From Korobacter sp963703075 (lineage in GTDB: Bacteria; Acidobacteriota; Terriglobia; Terriglobales; Acidobacteriaceae), in the NCBI GenBank assembly GCA_963703075.1, contig OY969786.1:3286001-3350000 (forward strand): a DNA stretch of 64,000 nt, given 5' to 3'. Within the stretch, counting starts at the first letter, position 1, and each line of letters begins with the position of its first letter. This document shows, piece by piece, positions 45,267 to 54,155 of this stretch. The notes under the pieces were generated by a model that saw nothing but the letters and a program-made list of their open reading frames with translations, was not told where the DNA came from and did not search any database. The position numbers and the translations under genes were made by a program.

Positions 45267-46664
45267 ATGACAGACTCACGCCCGCAGAACGAAGTCGCGC
45301 GCCAGCAGGAGCTGGCAACCTACCATGTTCTCGATACTGCGCCGGACAGCGCGATCGATAGCTTGGTGGCTCTCGCCGCGGAAATCTGCGAGGTACCGAT
45401 TGCCCTCGTGAGCCTCGTGGATGAGGACCGCCAGTGGTTCAAGTCGAAGATCGGGCTTACTTCCACCCAAACCCCGCGCGACCAGGCCTTTTGCGCCCAC
45501 GCCATCCTCAAGCCCCACGAGATGATGGTCGTTCCTGACGCCGCAGAAGACGCCCGCTTCGCCGCCAACCCGATGGTCACCGGAAATCCCCACATTCGTT
45601 TCTACGCCGGCAACCCTCTCGTTACTGCCAACGGCCACGGACTCGGAACGCTCTGCATTATGGATTTGCAGCCGCGCCAGTTGCGTCCCTTCCAGCAACG
45701 CGCCTTGCGGGTACTGTCCGAACAAGTCGTGCAACTCCTCGAGCTGCATCGCGAACGCGCGGTTGCCGAACAGCAACGAAAGTTTATGGGTACGGTTTCG
45801 GAGACAATCGCCGAAGGCGTCATCGTTCGCAATCGTGAGCGCACCCTGGTGTTCCACAACCACATGGCTTCGCTACTGCTTGGCATTGAGTTGGAAGATA
45901 TCGTCGGGAAACCGTTCACGATGATGGATCTCAATCCGATTCAGCTCAACGGCGAGCCCCTCCCGGTCGAAGACCTACCGTCCAACAAAGCGCTTGCGAC
46001 CGGGGAGGCGCAACGCAACTATGTCTTCGGCATTACCCGTCCGAACAAGACCCAGGTTTGGCTGGAAGCAAATGCCAGCGTCCTGCTCGACCCGGACCAC
46101 GGGGAATGTGCGGTCATCTCATTCCGCGACATCACTGACCGCAGGAAACTCGAACAACAATTACAAATCGAAGCCACTTCGGACCCGTTGACCGGCCTGC
46201 TCAACCGGCGCGGCTTCCTGGGCTACGTCGAGCGCGCGATAGCCGCAGCAACCCGCCATAAACATCCCATGTGCCTTTGCCTCGGCGATCTTGATCGTCT
46301 GAAATACATCAACGACACATTCGGCCACGCCGCCGGCGACGCTGCCCTGCGCCACTTCGCCAAGGTGCTTCGCATGACCCTGCGGCACGAAGACACCGCC
46401 GCTCGTATTGGGGGCGATGAGTTCGTCGCGCTATTCCCCTACGTCTGCGCAAACCAGGCCGCCACCAGTCTCGACCGTTTCCGGCGCAGCTTGGCAAACG
46501 GTCGCCTGCGCTTGCAGGACGGCAAGGAAATCAGCATCAGCGGCAGCTTCGGCGTCACTGACTGGAAACCCGGCATGACCGTCGAAGACCTGCTGGCCGC
46601 CGCCGATAAGGTCCTTTACGAAGCCAAGGCACAAGGCAAGAATCGCGTTGCCGTTAGCTCGTAA
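45267..46664 (+). CDS. GAF-PAS diguanylate cyclase
   Basis: A 465-residue soluble enzyme. A GAF domain fills about residues 20-165 (ALVSLVDEDRQWFKSKIGL...), then PAS at about 175-290 (VSETIAEGVIVRNRERTLVFHNHMASLLLG), then GGDEF from about 300. The signature ARIGGDEFVALF is intact, and five residues upstream the RHED is an I-site (RxxD), so it should make cyclic di-GMP and be product-inhibited. The two PilZ proteins in this window are candidate receivers of the signal. Independent gene. Confidence 0.94.
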   Translation: MTDSRPQNEVARQQELATYHVLDTAPDSAIDSLVALAAEICEVPIALVSLVDEDRQWFKSKIGLTSTQTPRDQAFCAHAILKPHEMMVVPDAAEDARFAANPMVTGNPHIRFYAGNPLVTANGHGLGTLCIMDLQPRQLRPFQQRALRVLSEQVVQLLELHRERAVAEQQRKFMGTVSETIAEGVIVRNRERTLVFHNHMASLLLGIELEDIVGKPFTMMDLNPIQLNGEPLPVEDLPSNKALATGEAQRNYVFGITRPNKTQVWLEANASVLLDPDHGECAVISFRDITDRRKLEQQLQIEATSDPLTGLLNRRGFLGYVERAIAAATRHKHPMCLCLGDLDRLKYINDTFGHAAGDAALRHFAKVLRMTLRHEDTAARIGGDEFVALFPYVCANQAATSLDRFRRSLANGRLRLQDGKEISISGSFGVTDWKPGMTVEDLLAAADKVLYEAKAQGKNRVAVSS

Positions 46665-46673
46665 CAAATTCCA

Positions 46674-46991
46674 CTACGGCAGACAGTATTCGCCGACTTT
46701 GGCTGCACTGTCAGTATCGTCCACCGTGCCGGGAAAAAGGTCTACGTTCTGGCAATCGTAAACGCCATGGTTTTTGGGCAGCTTCACCAACCAGTATTCC
46801 CCCAGTTTCGGCGAGGCGCATCCCGGGAATCCGTCGTTGCAATTCAGTTCCGTCGATTTCTTGCCGTCGTTGATCGTTACGATCACCACCCCATTATTCT
46901 TTTCGATGCTCTTGACCGTGACTTTTGTCTTCTCCTCGGCCAGCACCTGCACCGATACCAGGAGAACCATGTAGACGAGTAGCTTTTTCAT
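46674..46991 (-). CDS. Small secreted protein with four cysteines
   Basis: A 105-residue protein with a signal peptide (MKKLLVYMVLLVSVQVLA). The mature part has VTVKSIEKNNGVVIVTINDG and four Cys (LNCNDGFPGCAS, YDCQN, YCLP) suited to two disulfides. The start at 46991 follows AGGA; the long frame running further upstream on this strand is antisense to the phosphatase gene. Function unknown. It ends ten bases from the end of the convergent cyclase gene. Confidence 0.72.
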   Translation of the reverse strand: MKKLLVYMVLLVSVQVLAEEKTKVTVKSIEKNNGVVIVTINDGKKSTELNCNDGFPGCASPKLGEYWLVKLPKNHGVYDCQNVDLFPGTVDDTDSAAKVGEYCLP

Positions 46992-47150
46992 AAGTACGTC
47001 CTGTTGCGCACAAATTCGCTGCACCCCAACCAGGAGCGCCGCTACCCTAATCATCCCGCCCTGCCGATCGAGTGTCTGTGACGTACGTCTCACCTCTACG
47101 CCCACGCGACCACATGTCAACGGGCCTCTTCTATAATTGCCCTTCATCTC

Positions 47151-48314
47151 ATGGGTACCCCCGCGCCATCGCCGTATCCGCCTCGGAAGGAACATTTCGG
47201 CCAACGCCTTGACCGCTTTTGGCAGCGCGTTACCGAGGGCATGCAACTGAACCAGCTCTGGGCGCAATTCCGCTCCGATACCCGCGCCGGCTACCGCTTC
47301 TACTCCAAGGAAATTGACTCCAGCCGCACCGCCGGCATGTCGCGCAGCCGCCGCTTCCTTTATGTCACGCAACAATTTTTTTGGGCCATCCTGGAGAAAC
47401 TCACCCCAGCGCGGCGCGTTTTGCTCTTGATCGCTCTGGTTCTGCTGCTTCTCAGCGGTGGTTATTACCAAAACGCTGGCCGTCGGGGCGGGGAGGTGGC
47501 GCTCTTTTACTTCAACGGGCCTTTTTGGGGCGGACTCCTGCTGTTCGTGCTGCTCATGCTCGAAATCGGCGACCGCGTCATCATGAAGCGCGACCTGCAG
47601 ATTGCGAAGGAGATTCAGCAGTGGCTGCTGCCCCTGACGCCGCCCGCTGTTCCTGGCATGGAAGTCGCCTTCATCACGCGTCCCGCGAATACCGTCGCCG
47701 GCGATTTTTACGACGTCTTCCCGCGCACCGGTACGAGCGACACCTGGCTGCTCGCGGTCGCCGATGTCGCGGGCAAGAGCATGCCGGCCGCTCTCCTCAT
47801 GGCTAGCTTCCAGGCAAGTCTGAAGACACTCTCTACCACCAGCGTCTCTCTGACTGAGCTTGCCGCTGGCATAAACCATTACGCCTGCACCAATAGCCAG
47901 GAGGGACGCCGCTTCACCACTGCTTTCCTCGGCGAGTACGCACCCGTTGACCGCACCCTGACCTATATCAATGCCGGCCACAACAATCCCATGCTGCGCC
48001 GCGCCGGCGGCCAACTCGAGCGTCTCTCTGTTGGTGGGATACCTCTCGGGATTCTTGATGGGACGGTCTATCAATCGGCCAGCGTGACCCTCAACCCGGG
48101 CGACTGGCTCGTCATTTTCACCGATGGCGTGATCGAGGCCGAGAACGAGCGTACCCAGGAATATGGCGAAGACCGCCTCCTGGTCCAGATCAACGCCAAC
48201 CTAGCACTTCCTCCTGCGCAAATGCTTTATCGAATTATGGCGGATCTAGACCGCTTCGTCGGCACCACCCCGCAGCATGACGACATCACCTGCCTGCTGA
48301 TCAAAGCCGTGTGA
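47151..48314 (+). CDS. SpoIIE/PP2C-type serine phosphatase, membrane-bound
   Basis: A 387-residue protein with two membrane helices (about 83-101 and 124-145) and a C-terminal SpoIIE phosphatase domain. Metal-binding acidic residues are in AGDFYDVFP, VADVAGKSM, and HDDITCLLI; FTDGVIEAEN is also typical. These phosphatases usually act on anti-anti-sigma factors in partner-switching pathways. No sensor domain is seen except the membrane part. It may act with the RsbRD-like protein encoded at 54156-54614, but no genetic link is visible. Confidence 0.9.
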   Translation: MGTPAPSPYPPRKEHFGQRLDRFWQRVTEGMQLNQLWAQFRSDTRAGYRFYSKEIDSSRTAGMSRSRRFLYVTQQFFWAILEKLTPARRVLLLIALVLLLLSGGYYQNAGRRGGEVALFYFNGPFWGGLLLFVLLMLEIGDRVIMKRDLQIAKEIQQWLLPLTPPAVPGMEVAFITRPANTVAGDFYDVFPRTGTSDTWLLAVADVAGKSMPAALLMASFQASLKTLSTTSVSLTELAAGINHYACTNSQEGRRFTTAFLGEYAPVDRTLTYINAGHNNPMLRRAGGQLERLSVGGIPLGILDGTVYQSASVTLNPGDWLVIFTDGVIEAENERTQEYGEDRLLVQINANLALPPAQMLYRIMADLDRFVGTTPQHDDITCLLIKAV

Positions 48315-48353
48315 TCAACGATTCCGGTAACCTTCTACAAGAGAACCACGTCC

Positions 48354-48384
48354 GTTTGTATCAGGGCACGACTTCAGTCGTGCC
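48354..48384. repeat. Dispersed palindromic repeat, copy 1
   Basis: GTTTGTATCAGGGCACGACTTCAGTCGTGCC contains a perfect inverted repeat with nine-base arms GGCACGACT and AGTCGTGCC around TC. A second, slightly decayed copy is at 56093-56123. Two copies in intergenic positions 7.7 kb apart suggest a genome-wide REP-like family. Confidence 0.8.
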
Positions 48385-48541
48385 AATTCACGCAAGGCAA
48401 GTTGGGCTTCAGCCCCTGCAGAATCTCCGTGGAACGACGATGCAAGAAGATTCTTCCGATTGGCACCGCAGGCTATTTGATAAACCAGCGCGAAGCGCTC
48501 GATAAGCGAACGAGAAAAGCCGAGCCCTGAAGGGGCGACGC
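48385..48541. other. Repeat-rich intergenic tail
   Basis: After the palindromic repeat come further short hairpins: AGCGC-GAA-GCGCT at 48487-48499 and GCCCTGAAGGGGC at 48524-48536. These resemble degenerate dispersed repeats rather than genes. No coding frame is supported. Confidence 0.5.
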
Positions 48542-48703
48542 TTACTCTTCCCCTAACATCTTCCCCAACGTCGGCTTATGCTTCGCGGTCTTCTCTTTCT
48601 TCTTCACCGGACCGGTCCGGGTTGGGGGAACAGTGCCCAACACCTTGCGGGAGAGCGCCTTTACCGCGGTGACCGCACGAAACGTTCTTTTCTTCCTGGC
48701 CAT
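48542..48703 (-). CDS. Small basic protein
   Basis: A 53-residue, very basic frame: MARKKRTFRAVTAVKALSRK, then a Pro-Thr turn and a Lys-rich tail. Too short for many gene callers. The composition (Lys/Arg plus Ala/Val helix) resembles small nucleic-acid-binding proteins. No clear ribosome site. It lies 33 bp after the ArsP-like permease gene and on the same strand. Confidence 0.5.
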   Translation of the reverse strand: MARKKRTFRAVTAVKALSRKVLGTVPPTRTGPVKKKEKTAKHKPTLGKMLGEE

Positions 48704-48736
48704 AACGAAGTCAGGATGACAGATTTCGCGGCAAAA

Positions 48737-49834
48737 CTACAGAACATGCTGCCATGCCGCGGTTGCAACCCCCGCGACAGCTCCCAGCAGCATCACCGCA
48801 GCGAACATTTTTCCGGCTGTCTTCCACGTCAAGGTTCGTCCCAGGATCAGGAGCGAATACACGCTGAACACGCCAAGCGTGCAGAGTAGGGTAACCACAT
48901 ACGGCAGCGGGACACCGCGCGACATCAGCACGAACGCCACCGCGACGTCGAACGCCATCGGGACCGGCAGGAATGTTCCGATCACCGCCACCAGCAGGAT
49001 CCCCGACACCGTCACATGCACCGGCAAACTGCTGGCCGGCAGCAACTCAATCCCCGCCGCCCCCAGCAGCGCAGCTAACAGCATCAACGGCACCGTGATC
49101 GCAATCATCTTCGCAAGATTGCGCAGGAACAGCGACAGCGTGCGGCCCATCTGACCCACGCTGGACGCACTCTCCGACGGCACAGCGCAAGCGGCCAGCG
49201 GCTCCGCCTTCGGCGACAGCCACGGCACAAGCGCGAGGAGGACCACCACCGTAGCGACCTTCAACCATGCAATCTGCCATGGAAAGAGACCGAACGCCAT
49301 CGCCACTACGACCACGTTGAGCGTCGGCGAGCTGATCATGGTCGCCAGCACCGTGTTCGGACTGGCGCCGCCCTCCGCCAACCCGCGTCCGATCGGCGCA
49401 ACGCAGTTCGCACATACTCCTAGCGGCGCTCCTGCCACCACCCCAAGCAGCGTGTTTCCAAACCCACTCTTCAATCGCCGTCGCGAGAACATCGGCAGCA
49501 GAGTCAGCATCGCCGCTCCGAAGCCGATTCCGAAACTCATGCCGATGCGGTTCGCCCACAGCCAGTTCCCCGCCGTGCGAACAATGCGCACTCCGACCGG
49601 CATGCCCGCGTTTACCGGCAGCACCGCATCGAAGCTGATCGCCGCTGATACCTTTACCGTGTGCCCCGCATGCATTTTCTTCAGCAGCGCCGGATAACGT
49701 GAGTCCAACCAGAAGTAAAGCCCCATGGCCAGGCCGAGCGCGATGGCCGTGATGACCTGCACTGTCGCCACCGCGCTGCTCCTCGGCTCATCCTTCAGCG
49801 ACAAAGATGGTGCTGCAGAGACGCTTGATGACAT
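48737..49834 (-). CDS. ArsP/DUF318-type permease
   Basis: A 365-residue membrane protein with about eight to ten hydrophobic helices. The conserved segment GAPLGVCANCVAPIGRGLAEGGASPNTVLATMISSPTLNVV is the permease family signature (PF03773) with its two Cys. Members export methylated arsenic or other toxic compounds; the cargo here is unknown. The N-terminal helix and a later loop rich in Ala/Pro/Ser are visible. It is a single gene, with no arsenic regulator nearby. Confidence 0.87.
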   Translation of the reverse strand: MSSSVSAAPSLSLKDEPRSSAVATVQVITAIALGLAMGLYFWLDSRYPALLKKMHAGHTVKVSAAISFDAVLPVNAGMPVGVRIVRTAGNWLWANRIGMSFGIGFGAAMLTLLPMFSRRRLKSGFGNTLLGVVAGAPLGVCANCVAPIGRGLAEGGASPNTVLATMISSPTLNVVVVAMAFGLFPWQIAWLKVATVVVLLALVPWLSPKAEPLAACAVPSESASSVGQMGRTLSLFLRNLAKMIAITVPLMLLAALLGAAGIELLPASSLPVHVTVSGILLVAVIGTFLPVPMAFDVAVAFVLMSRGVPLPYVVTLLCTLGVFSVYSLLILGRTLTWKTAGKMFAAVMLLGAVAGVATAAWQHVL

Positions 49835-49975
49835 CAGGCTGTCCTCTTTACTTCTTGAGTTATAGGATCGAAACCCACTGTGCTGGCGGACGGTACTTTG
49901 TCCGGTTGGCCGGAGAGCCTACCTCCCCTGTTCATCGAGGGCTATAGTATGAATCCATTAGCAGCTCGCTCGGGC

Positions 49976-50003
49976 AAAGAAAACGGCGGGCGCGATGCCC
50001 GCC
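49976..50003 (-). terminator. Terminator of the 2-oxoacid oxidoreductase operon
   Basis: On the minus strand, perfect seven-base arms GGCGGGC and GCCCGCC with a five-base loop, then GTTTTCTTT. It lies 20 bp after the stop of the fused beta-gamma gene. Confidence 0.82.
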
Positions 50004-50022
50004 GCGAGCAGCAAATATCGAA

Positions 50023-51492
50023 TCAGTAGGTGTAGCCGTCTGGTCCCGGCACTGCGCCTACGCGCACCTGGTTATCTACGAAATCCCGGCCCGCCGCCAG
50101 TGCCTGGCGATCGAGTTCGAGGATCTTCGGATTCTTTACAGTCGCTTCCAGCACGCTGAGTGCGATCTCTGGAGGCAGGCACTCCGTCTCTTCCAGCATC
50201 GCTCCGAGCATCACCACGTTGGCGACTTTGGCCGATCCCAATGTGTCCGCGATCTCCGAAGCCGGCACGCACTGCACCCGCGCATGGATGCAACTGAAAT
50301 CTTCAGGAAGCCGATCGCGGTTGTACAGGATCACCCCACCCGGCGCGACCTGCTCCGCAAATTTTCGCAGCGATGGCTCATTCATCGCCACCAGCACCTC
50401 CGGCCGCGTGATCACCGGCGATCCGATCCGCTCATGCGACAGGGTCACATGGCAGTGCGCGCTCCCGCTGCGCATCTCCGGACCATACGAGGGCAGCCAG
50501 CTCACTTCCATGTTTTCCCGCATGCCCATCTCGGCAATCAGTTGTCCCAGCAGCAGGACGCCCTGTCCGCCGAAGCCCGCAACCTTGATGGTCGTCTCCC
50601 GTGTGTGGTGTCGCCGGCCGCTCGTCTGCTCGACTCCCTCGGTCGCCCCAATGGCCTCGGCCACCGTTTTCTGTGGTGCAAGCTTACACTCCGGCATCTC
50701 CAGCTTCTTCTCGCGAAATACTCCAATCGGAAATGTTTTCATCAAGACTTCGCTCACCCACTTGCGTGCCTCGATTGGATCTTTCTTCCAAATCGTCGGG
50801 CACGGCGACAATATCTCGACAAACGTGAATCCCGCGCCTTGGCTCTGCAGCGTGAGCGCCTTCTTGACTGCCCGCTGCGCCCGCATGATGTTCTTCGGAT
50901 CCCCCAGCGCCACCCGCTCGATGTACACCGGAGCTTCCAGGCTCGCCAGCAGTTCGCACATATGCAGCGGAAAGCCCTCATTCTTTGGATTCCGTCCATA
51001 AGGAGACGTCGTGCTCGTCTGGTTCACCAGCGTCGTCGGCGCCATCTGCCCGCCGGTCATGCCATAAATCGCGTTGTTCATGAAAATCACGGTGATGTTC
51101 TCGCCGCGGTTCGCCGCGTGAATGATCTCCGCCGTCCCAATCGCCGCCAGGTCACCATCGCCCTGGTAGCTGATCACGATGCTCTCCGGGTTCGACCGCC
51201 GCAGCGCGGTCGCTGCCGCCGGCGCGCGTCCGTGCGCCACCTGCACATTGCCGACGTCGAAGTAGTAATACGCGAAGACCGAGCACCCCACCGGGCTTAC
51301 CAGCACTGTCCGGTCCTGCACTCCAAGATCGGTGAGCGCCTCGGCGATCAGCTTATGGGCCACGCCGTGCCCGCACCCGGGACAATAATGCGTCTGGTTC
51401 TGCAGTTCGTCTTTGTGCTCGAACCGATCGTAGAAAGCCGGAGATTTTTCCTTTACGACTTCGTACCCGTCCATAGAATTCTCCTCTGCCAT
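50023..51492 (-). CDS. 2-oxoacid:ferredoxin oxidoreductase, fused beta-gamma subunits
   Basis: A 489-residue protein joining two subunits that are usually separate. Residues about 30-285 are the thiamine-diphosphate beta part (HYCPGCGHGVAHKLIAEAL, and GDGDLAAIGTAEIIHAANRGENITVIFMNNAIYGMTGGQ). From about 305, KVAGFGGQGVLLLGQLIAEMG begins the gamma domain, continuing to a conserved EPSLRKFAEQVAPGGVILYN. It oxidises a 2-oxoacid to acyl-CoA, reducing ferredoxin. Its start overlaps the stop of the alpha gene by one base. 2-oxoglutarate or branched-chain substrates are both possible. Confidence 0.92.
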   Translation of the reverse strand: MAEENSMDGYEVVKEKSPAFYDRFEHKDELQNQTHYCPGCGHGVAHKLIAEALTDLGVQDRTVLVSPVGCSVFAYYYFDVGNVQVAHGRAPAAATALRRSNPESIVISYQGDGDLAAIGTAEIIHAANRGENITVIFMNNAIYGMTGGQMAPTTLVNQTSTTSPYGRNPKNEGFPLHMCELLASLEAPVYIERVALGDPKNIMRAQRAVKKALTLQSQGAGFTFVEILSPCPTIWKKDPIEARKWVSEVLMKTFPIGVFREKKLEMPECKLAPQKTVAEAIGATEGVEQTSGRRHHTRETTIKVAGFGGQGVLLLGQLIAEMGMRENMEVSWLPSYGPEMRSGSAHCHVTLSHERIGSPVITRPEVLVAMNEPSLRKFAEQVAPGGVILYNRDRLPEDFSCIHARVQCVPASEIADTLGSAKVANVVMLGAMLEETECLPPEIALSVLEATVKNPKILELDRQALAAGRDFVDNQVRVGAVPGPDGYTY

Positions 51493-52544
51493 CAGACCAG
51501 GCTCGCAACCCGTGAGAACAGCTCTGCGTTGATCTCTTCCGCTGACGGCACATTGCCGCCGACGCGCCCGTAAAATTCGACCGGGACATTTCCGTCCAGC
51601 GCAAGCTTCACATCTTCCACCATCTGTCCCGTGCTCAACTCAACCACCATCACGCACGCCGCGCGGTCCGCGGCTCTGGCCAGTTCCTTCGATGGGAAAG
51701 GCCACAACGTGATTGGACGGAAGAGTCCAACCTTCATCCCTTGTGCCCGCGCCAGGTCCACCGTCGTGCGCAGTACCCGCGACACAATCCCGTGCCCGAC
51801 CACGAGCACCTCGGCATCCTCCGCCAAGTAGGTTTCCCACTGCGCCTCGTTTTCCTGCACCACCTTGTACTTCGCCTCGAGGTGCCGTACATGCGCTTCG
51901 AGCTGGTCGGGCGTCAGGTAAATCGAACTGATTAGATTGTTCCGCGTCTCGAGTGTTCCCTTCACCGCCCACGGCTTTGGTGGTGCTTCGATTTCGCGGT
52001 ACTGGATCTCCAGCGGCTCCATCATCTGGCCGACATAGCCATCCGTCATGATCACCGCCGGATTGCGATACTTGTCCGACAGCTCGAATGCCTTGATCGT
52101 GTAATCGAACATCTCCTGCACCGACGCTGGCGCCAGCACGATATTCCGGTAACACCCGTGCCCACCGCCCTTGGTGATGGCGAAGTAATCGCTCTGCTCC
52201 GGCGCAATGTTCCCCAGCCCCGGCCCGCCACGCACAATGTCCACAATCACGCACGGCAGCTCAGATCCCGCCAGGTAGCTCATCCCTTCCTGCATCAGGC
52301 TCATGCCCGGTCCCGACGAAGCCGTCATCACCCGTACTCCTGCCGAAGCGGCGCCATAGACCATGTTGATCGCCGACACTTCGCTCTCCGCCTGCAGGAA
52401 CGTGCCACCCACCTGCGGAAACAGCAGTGCTGCATATTCCGCGATCTCGCTCGCCGGCGTAATCGGATACCCGTAATACCCGCGGCATCCCGCCATCAGC
52501 GCGCCCTTTACGATTGCCACGTTTCCCTTACACAGTTGCCGCAT
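51492..52544 (-). CDS. 2-oxoacid:ferredoxin oxidoreductase, alpha subunit
   Basis: A 350-residue alpha subunit without a gamma domain. The N-terminal pattern (GNVAIVKGALMAGCRGYYGYPITPASEIAEY) and AESEVSAINMVYGAASAGVRVMTASSGPGMSLM are typical of KorA/VorB. The start at 52544 matches the family N-terminus and overlaps the end of the ferredoxin gene by 17 bases; a longer frame upstream is a shadow. Works with the ferredoxin-like delta and the beta-gamma fusion encoded next to it. Confidence 0.93.
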   Translation of the reverse strand: MRQLCKGNVAIVKGALMAGCRGYYGYPITPASEIAEYAALLFPQVGGTFLQAESEVSAINMVYGAASAGVRVMTASSGPGMSLMQEGMSYLAGSELPCVIVDIVRGGPGLGNIAPEQSDYFAITKGGGHGCYRNIVLAPASVQEMFDYTIKAFELSDKYRNPAVIMTDGYVGQMMEPLEIQYREIEAPPKPWAVKGTLETRNNLISSIYLTPDQLEAHVRHLEAKYKVVQENEAQWETYLAEDAEVLVVGHGIVSRVLRTTVDLARAQGMKVGLFRPITLWPFPSKELARAADRAACVMVVELSTGQMVEDVKLALDGNVPVEFYGRVGGNVPSAEEINAELFSRVASLV

Positions 52545-52800
52545 ATGCCGCCTCCTTCGTGGAAGCAGCCGCTCCCGGCAACTTGTGCCGATACACCGTG
52601 ATCGCTCCCGGCTCAGGGCAGCAGTAGAAACAAATTCCGCAGCCCGTGCACCGCTCGCCGACATACTGCGCCGGATGCACCCCCTGGTGGCTCAACTCGG
52701 GCGCCAACTCCAGCACCTTCGGAGGACAGGACTCCACACACAACCCGCAACCTTTGCACTCTTCCGCATCCACCGTCACATAACCGCGTGCTTCCGCCAT
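52528..52800 (-). CDS. 4Fe-4S ferredoxin (delta) subunit
   Basis: A 90-residue ferredoxin with two cluster motifs: CKGCGLCVESCP (residues 15-26) and CTGCGICFYCCPEPG (51-65). It is the electron-carrying subunit for the neighbouring oxidoreductase. It starts 19 bp after the CoA-transferase gene and ends inside the alpha gene, so expression should be coordinated. Confidence 0.95.
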   Translation of the reverse strand: MAEARGYVTVDAEECKGCGLCVESCPPKVLELAPELSHQGVHPAQYVGERCTGCGICFYCCPEPGAITVYRHKLPGAAASTKEAAYAATV

Positions 52801-52819
52801 GATTGCCTCGATTGTTCTC

Positions 52820-54148
52820 TTACCGCGCGCCCACCAGGTCTCCAGCGCGTGTCCACTTCATCTTTTCGCAATGTTCTTGCAGTTCCTTGCGGAACTTCGG
52901 GTGCGCAATGCTGATCAGCAACTCCGCACGCTGCCGAATGTTCTTCCCGTGCAGGTTCACGATCCCGAACTCCGTCGCCACGTAGCGCACGTCCGCCCGC
53001 GTTGTCACCACGCCCGCACCAGGCTTGAGCATCGGCACAATCTTCGACACCGTCCCGTTTTTCGCCGTCGACGGCAGCGCGATGATCGGCTTCCCGTTCT
53101 TCGACCGCCCCGCCCCGCGAATGAAATCCAACTGCCCCCCGAACCCGCTGTAGAAGTATTGCCCCACCGAATCCGAACACACCTGCCCGGTGATATCGAC
53201 TTCCAGCGCCGAGTTGATGGCGATCATGTTGTCGTGCCGGGCCACCACATACGGATCGTTGGTGTAGCTGTTCGGCCGGAAGTCGAACATGGAGTTCCGG
53301 TCGACGTACTCATACATCCGCTTGCTGCCGAGCACGAAGCCTACCGTGATCTTGTTTGGATTCAAGGTCTTCAGCCGCCCGTTGATCACTCCCGATTCGA
53401 TCAGAGGAATCGCTCCTTCGCTGATCGTTTCCGTGTGTACGCCCAGGTTCCTGCGGTCAGCCAGGTGCGGCAGGATCGCGTCTGGAATGCCGCCAATTCC
53501 CGTCTGGATCGTGCAACCGTCTTCAATCAGCGGAGCAATGTGCTTGGCGATTTCCTTCTGCTCGTCATTCACCGCGTGGGTCGGAATTTCCACCAGCGAT
53601 TCCGAGACCTCGACGAAGGCATCGATCTCGCTTATGTGCAGATAAGTGTTGCCGCAGGTCCGCGGCATCCGGTCGTTCGTTTGTGCGATCACGTACCGTG
53701 CTGCCCGCGCCGCCGACAGCGTCGTTTCAATCGACGTTCCCAGGCTCACGAATCCATGCTCGTCCGGACGCGACACGTGGATCAGCGCGACATCGATCGG
53801 CATCTCACCGCTGGTGAACAGCGCCTCGATCTCGCTCAGGTGGATTGGCGTGTAATCCGCGCGTCCGTCGTTGATCGCTGCCCGTACATTGGAGCCGATG
53901 AAAAGCGCATTTGGACGGAAGGACGCCGCGAACTGCGGCTCAGCGTATTTCGCATAGCCCAACCCCAGCAGGTGGGCGACTTCCACGTCGCGCAACTCCG
54001 GGCCGCGGTCCGCCAGCGCGTTCGCCAGCACCTGCGGGAAGCCGCTATTCGCGTGCACCCACACCCGCATTCCCGACTGCACCGCCCGCAACGCTTCCTG
54101 GGCCGTCTTTTTCTTGCTTTCATATTCCGCAATCCACGACATATCCAT
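52820..54148 (-). CDS. CoA transferase, acetyl-CoA hydrolase/4-hydroxybutyrate type
   Basis: A 442-residue enzyme of the Cat1/4HB-CoA-transferase family. The catalytic Glu should be in HTETISEGAIPLIESG, matching the HTE(M/T)xSDG pattern; GQVCSDSVGQYFYSGFGGQLDFIRGA is the family glycine-rich segment. It moves CoA between acetyl-CoA and other acids. It is second in the operon, seven bases after the RsbRD-like gene, followed by ferredoxin and oxidoreductase genes. Together they suggest CoA-ester formation from organic acids with reduction of ferredoxin. Confidence 0.92.
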   Translation of the reverse strand: MDMSWIAEYESKKKTAQEALRAVQSGMRVWVHANSGFPQVLANALADRGPELRDVEVAHLLGLGYAKYAEPQFAASFRPNALFIGSNVRAAINDGRADYTPIHLSEIEALFTSGEMPIDVALIHVSRPDEHGFVSLGTSIETTLSAARAARYVIAQTNDRMPRTCGNTYLHISEIDAFVEVSESLVEIPTHAVNDEQKEIAKHIAPLIEDGCTIQTGIGGIPDAILPHLADRRNLGVHTETISEGAIPLIESGVINGRLKTLNPNKITVGFVLGSKRMYEYVDRNSMFDFRPNSYTNDPYVVARHDNMIAINSALEVDITGQVCSDSVGQYFYSGFGGQLDFIRGAGRSKNGKPIIALPSTAKNGTVSKIVPMLKPGAGVVTTRADVRYVATEFGIVNLHGKNIRQRAELLISIAHPKFRKELQEHCEKMKWTRAGDLVGAR

Positions 54149-54155
54149 GGTCTCC

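Noticed and set aside
46992..48074. Long minus-strand open frame upstream of the small secreted protein
   Set aside because: Antisense to the SpoIIE phosphatase gene; the real protein starts at 46991 with a signal peptide and ribosome site.
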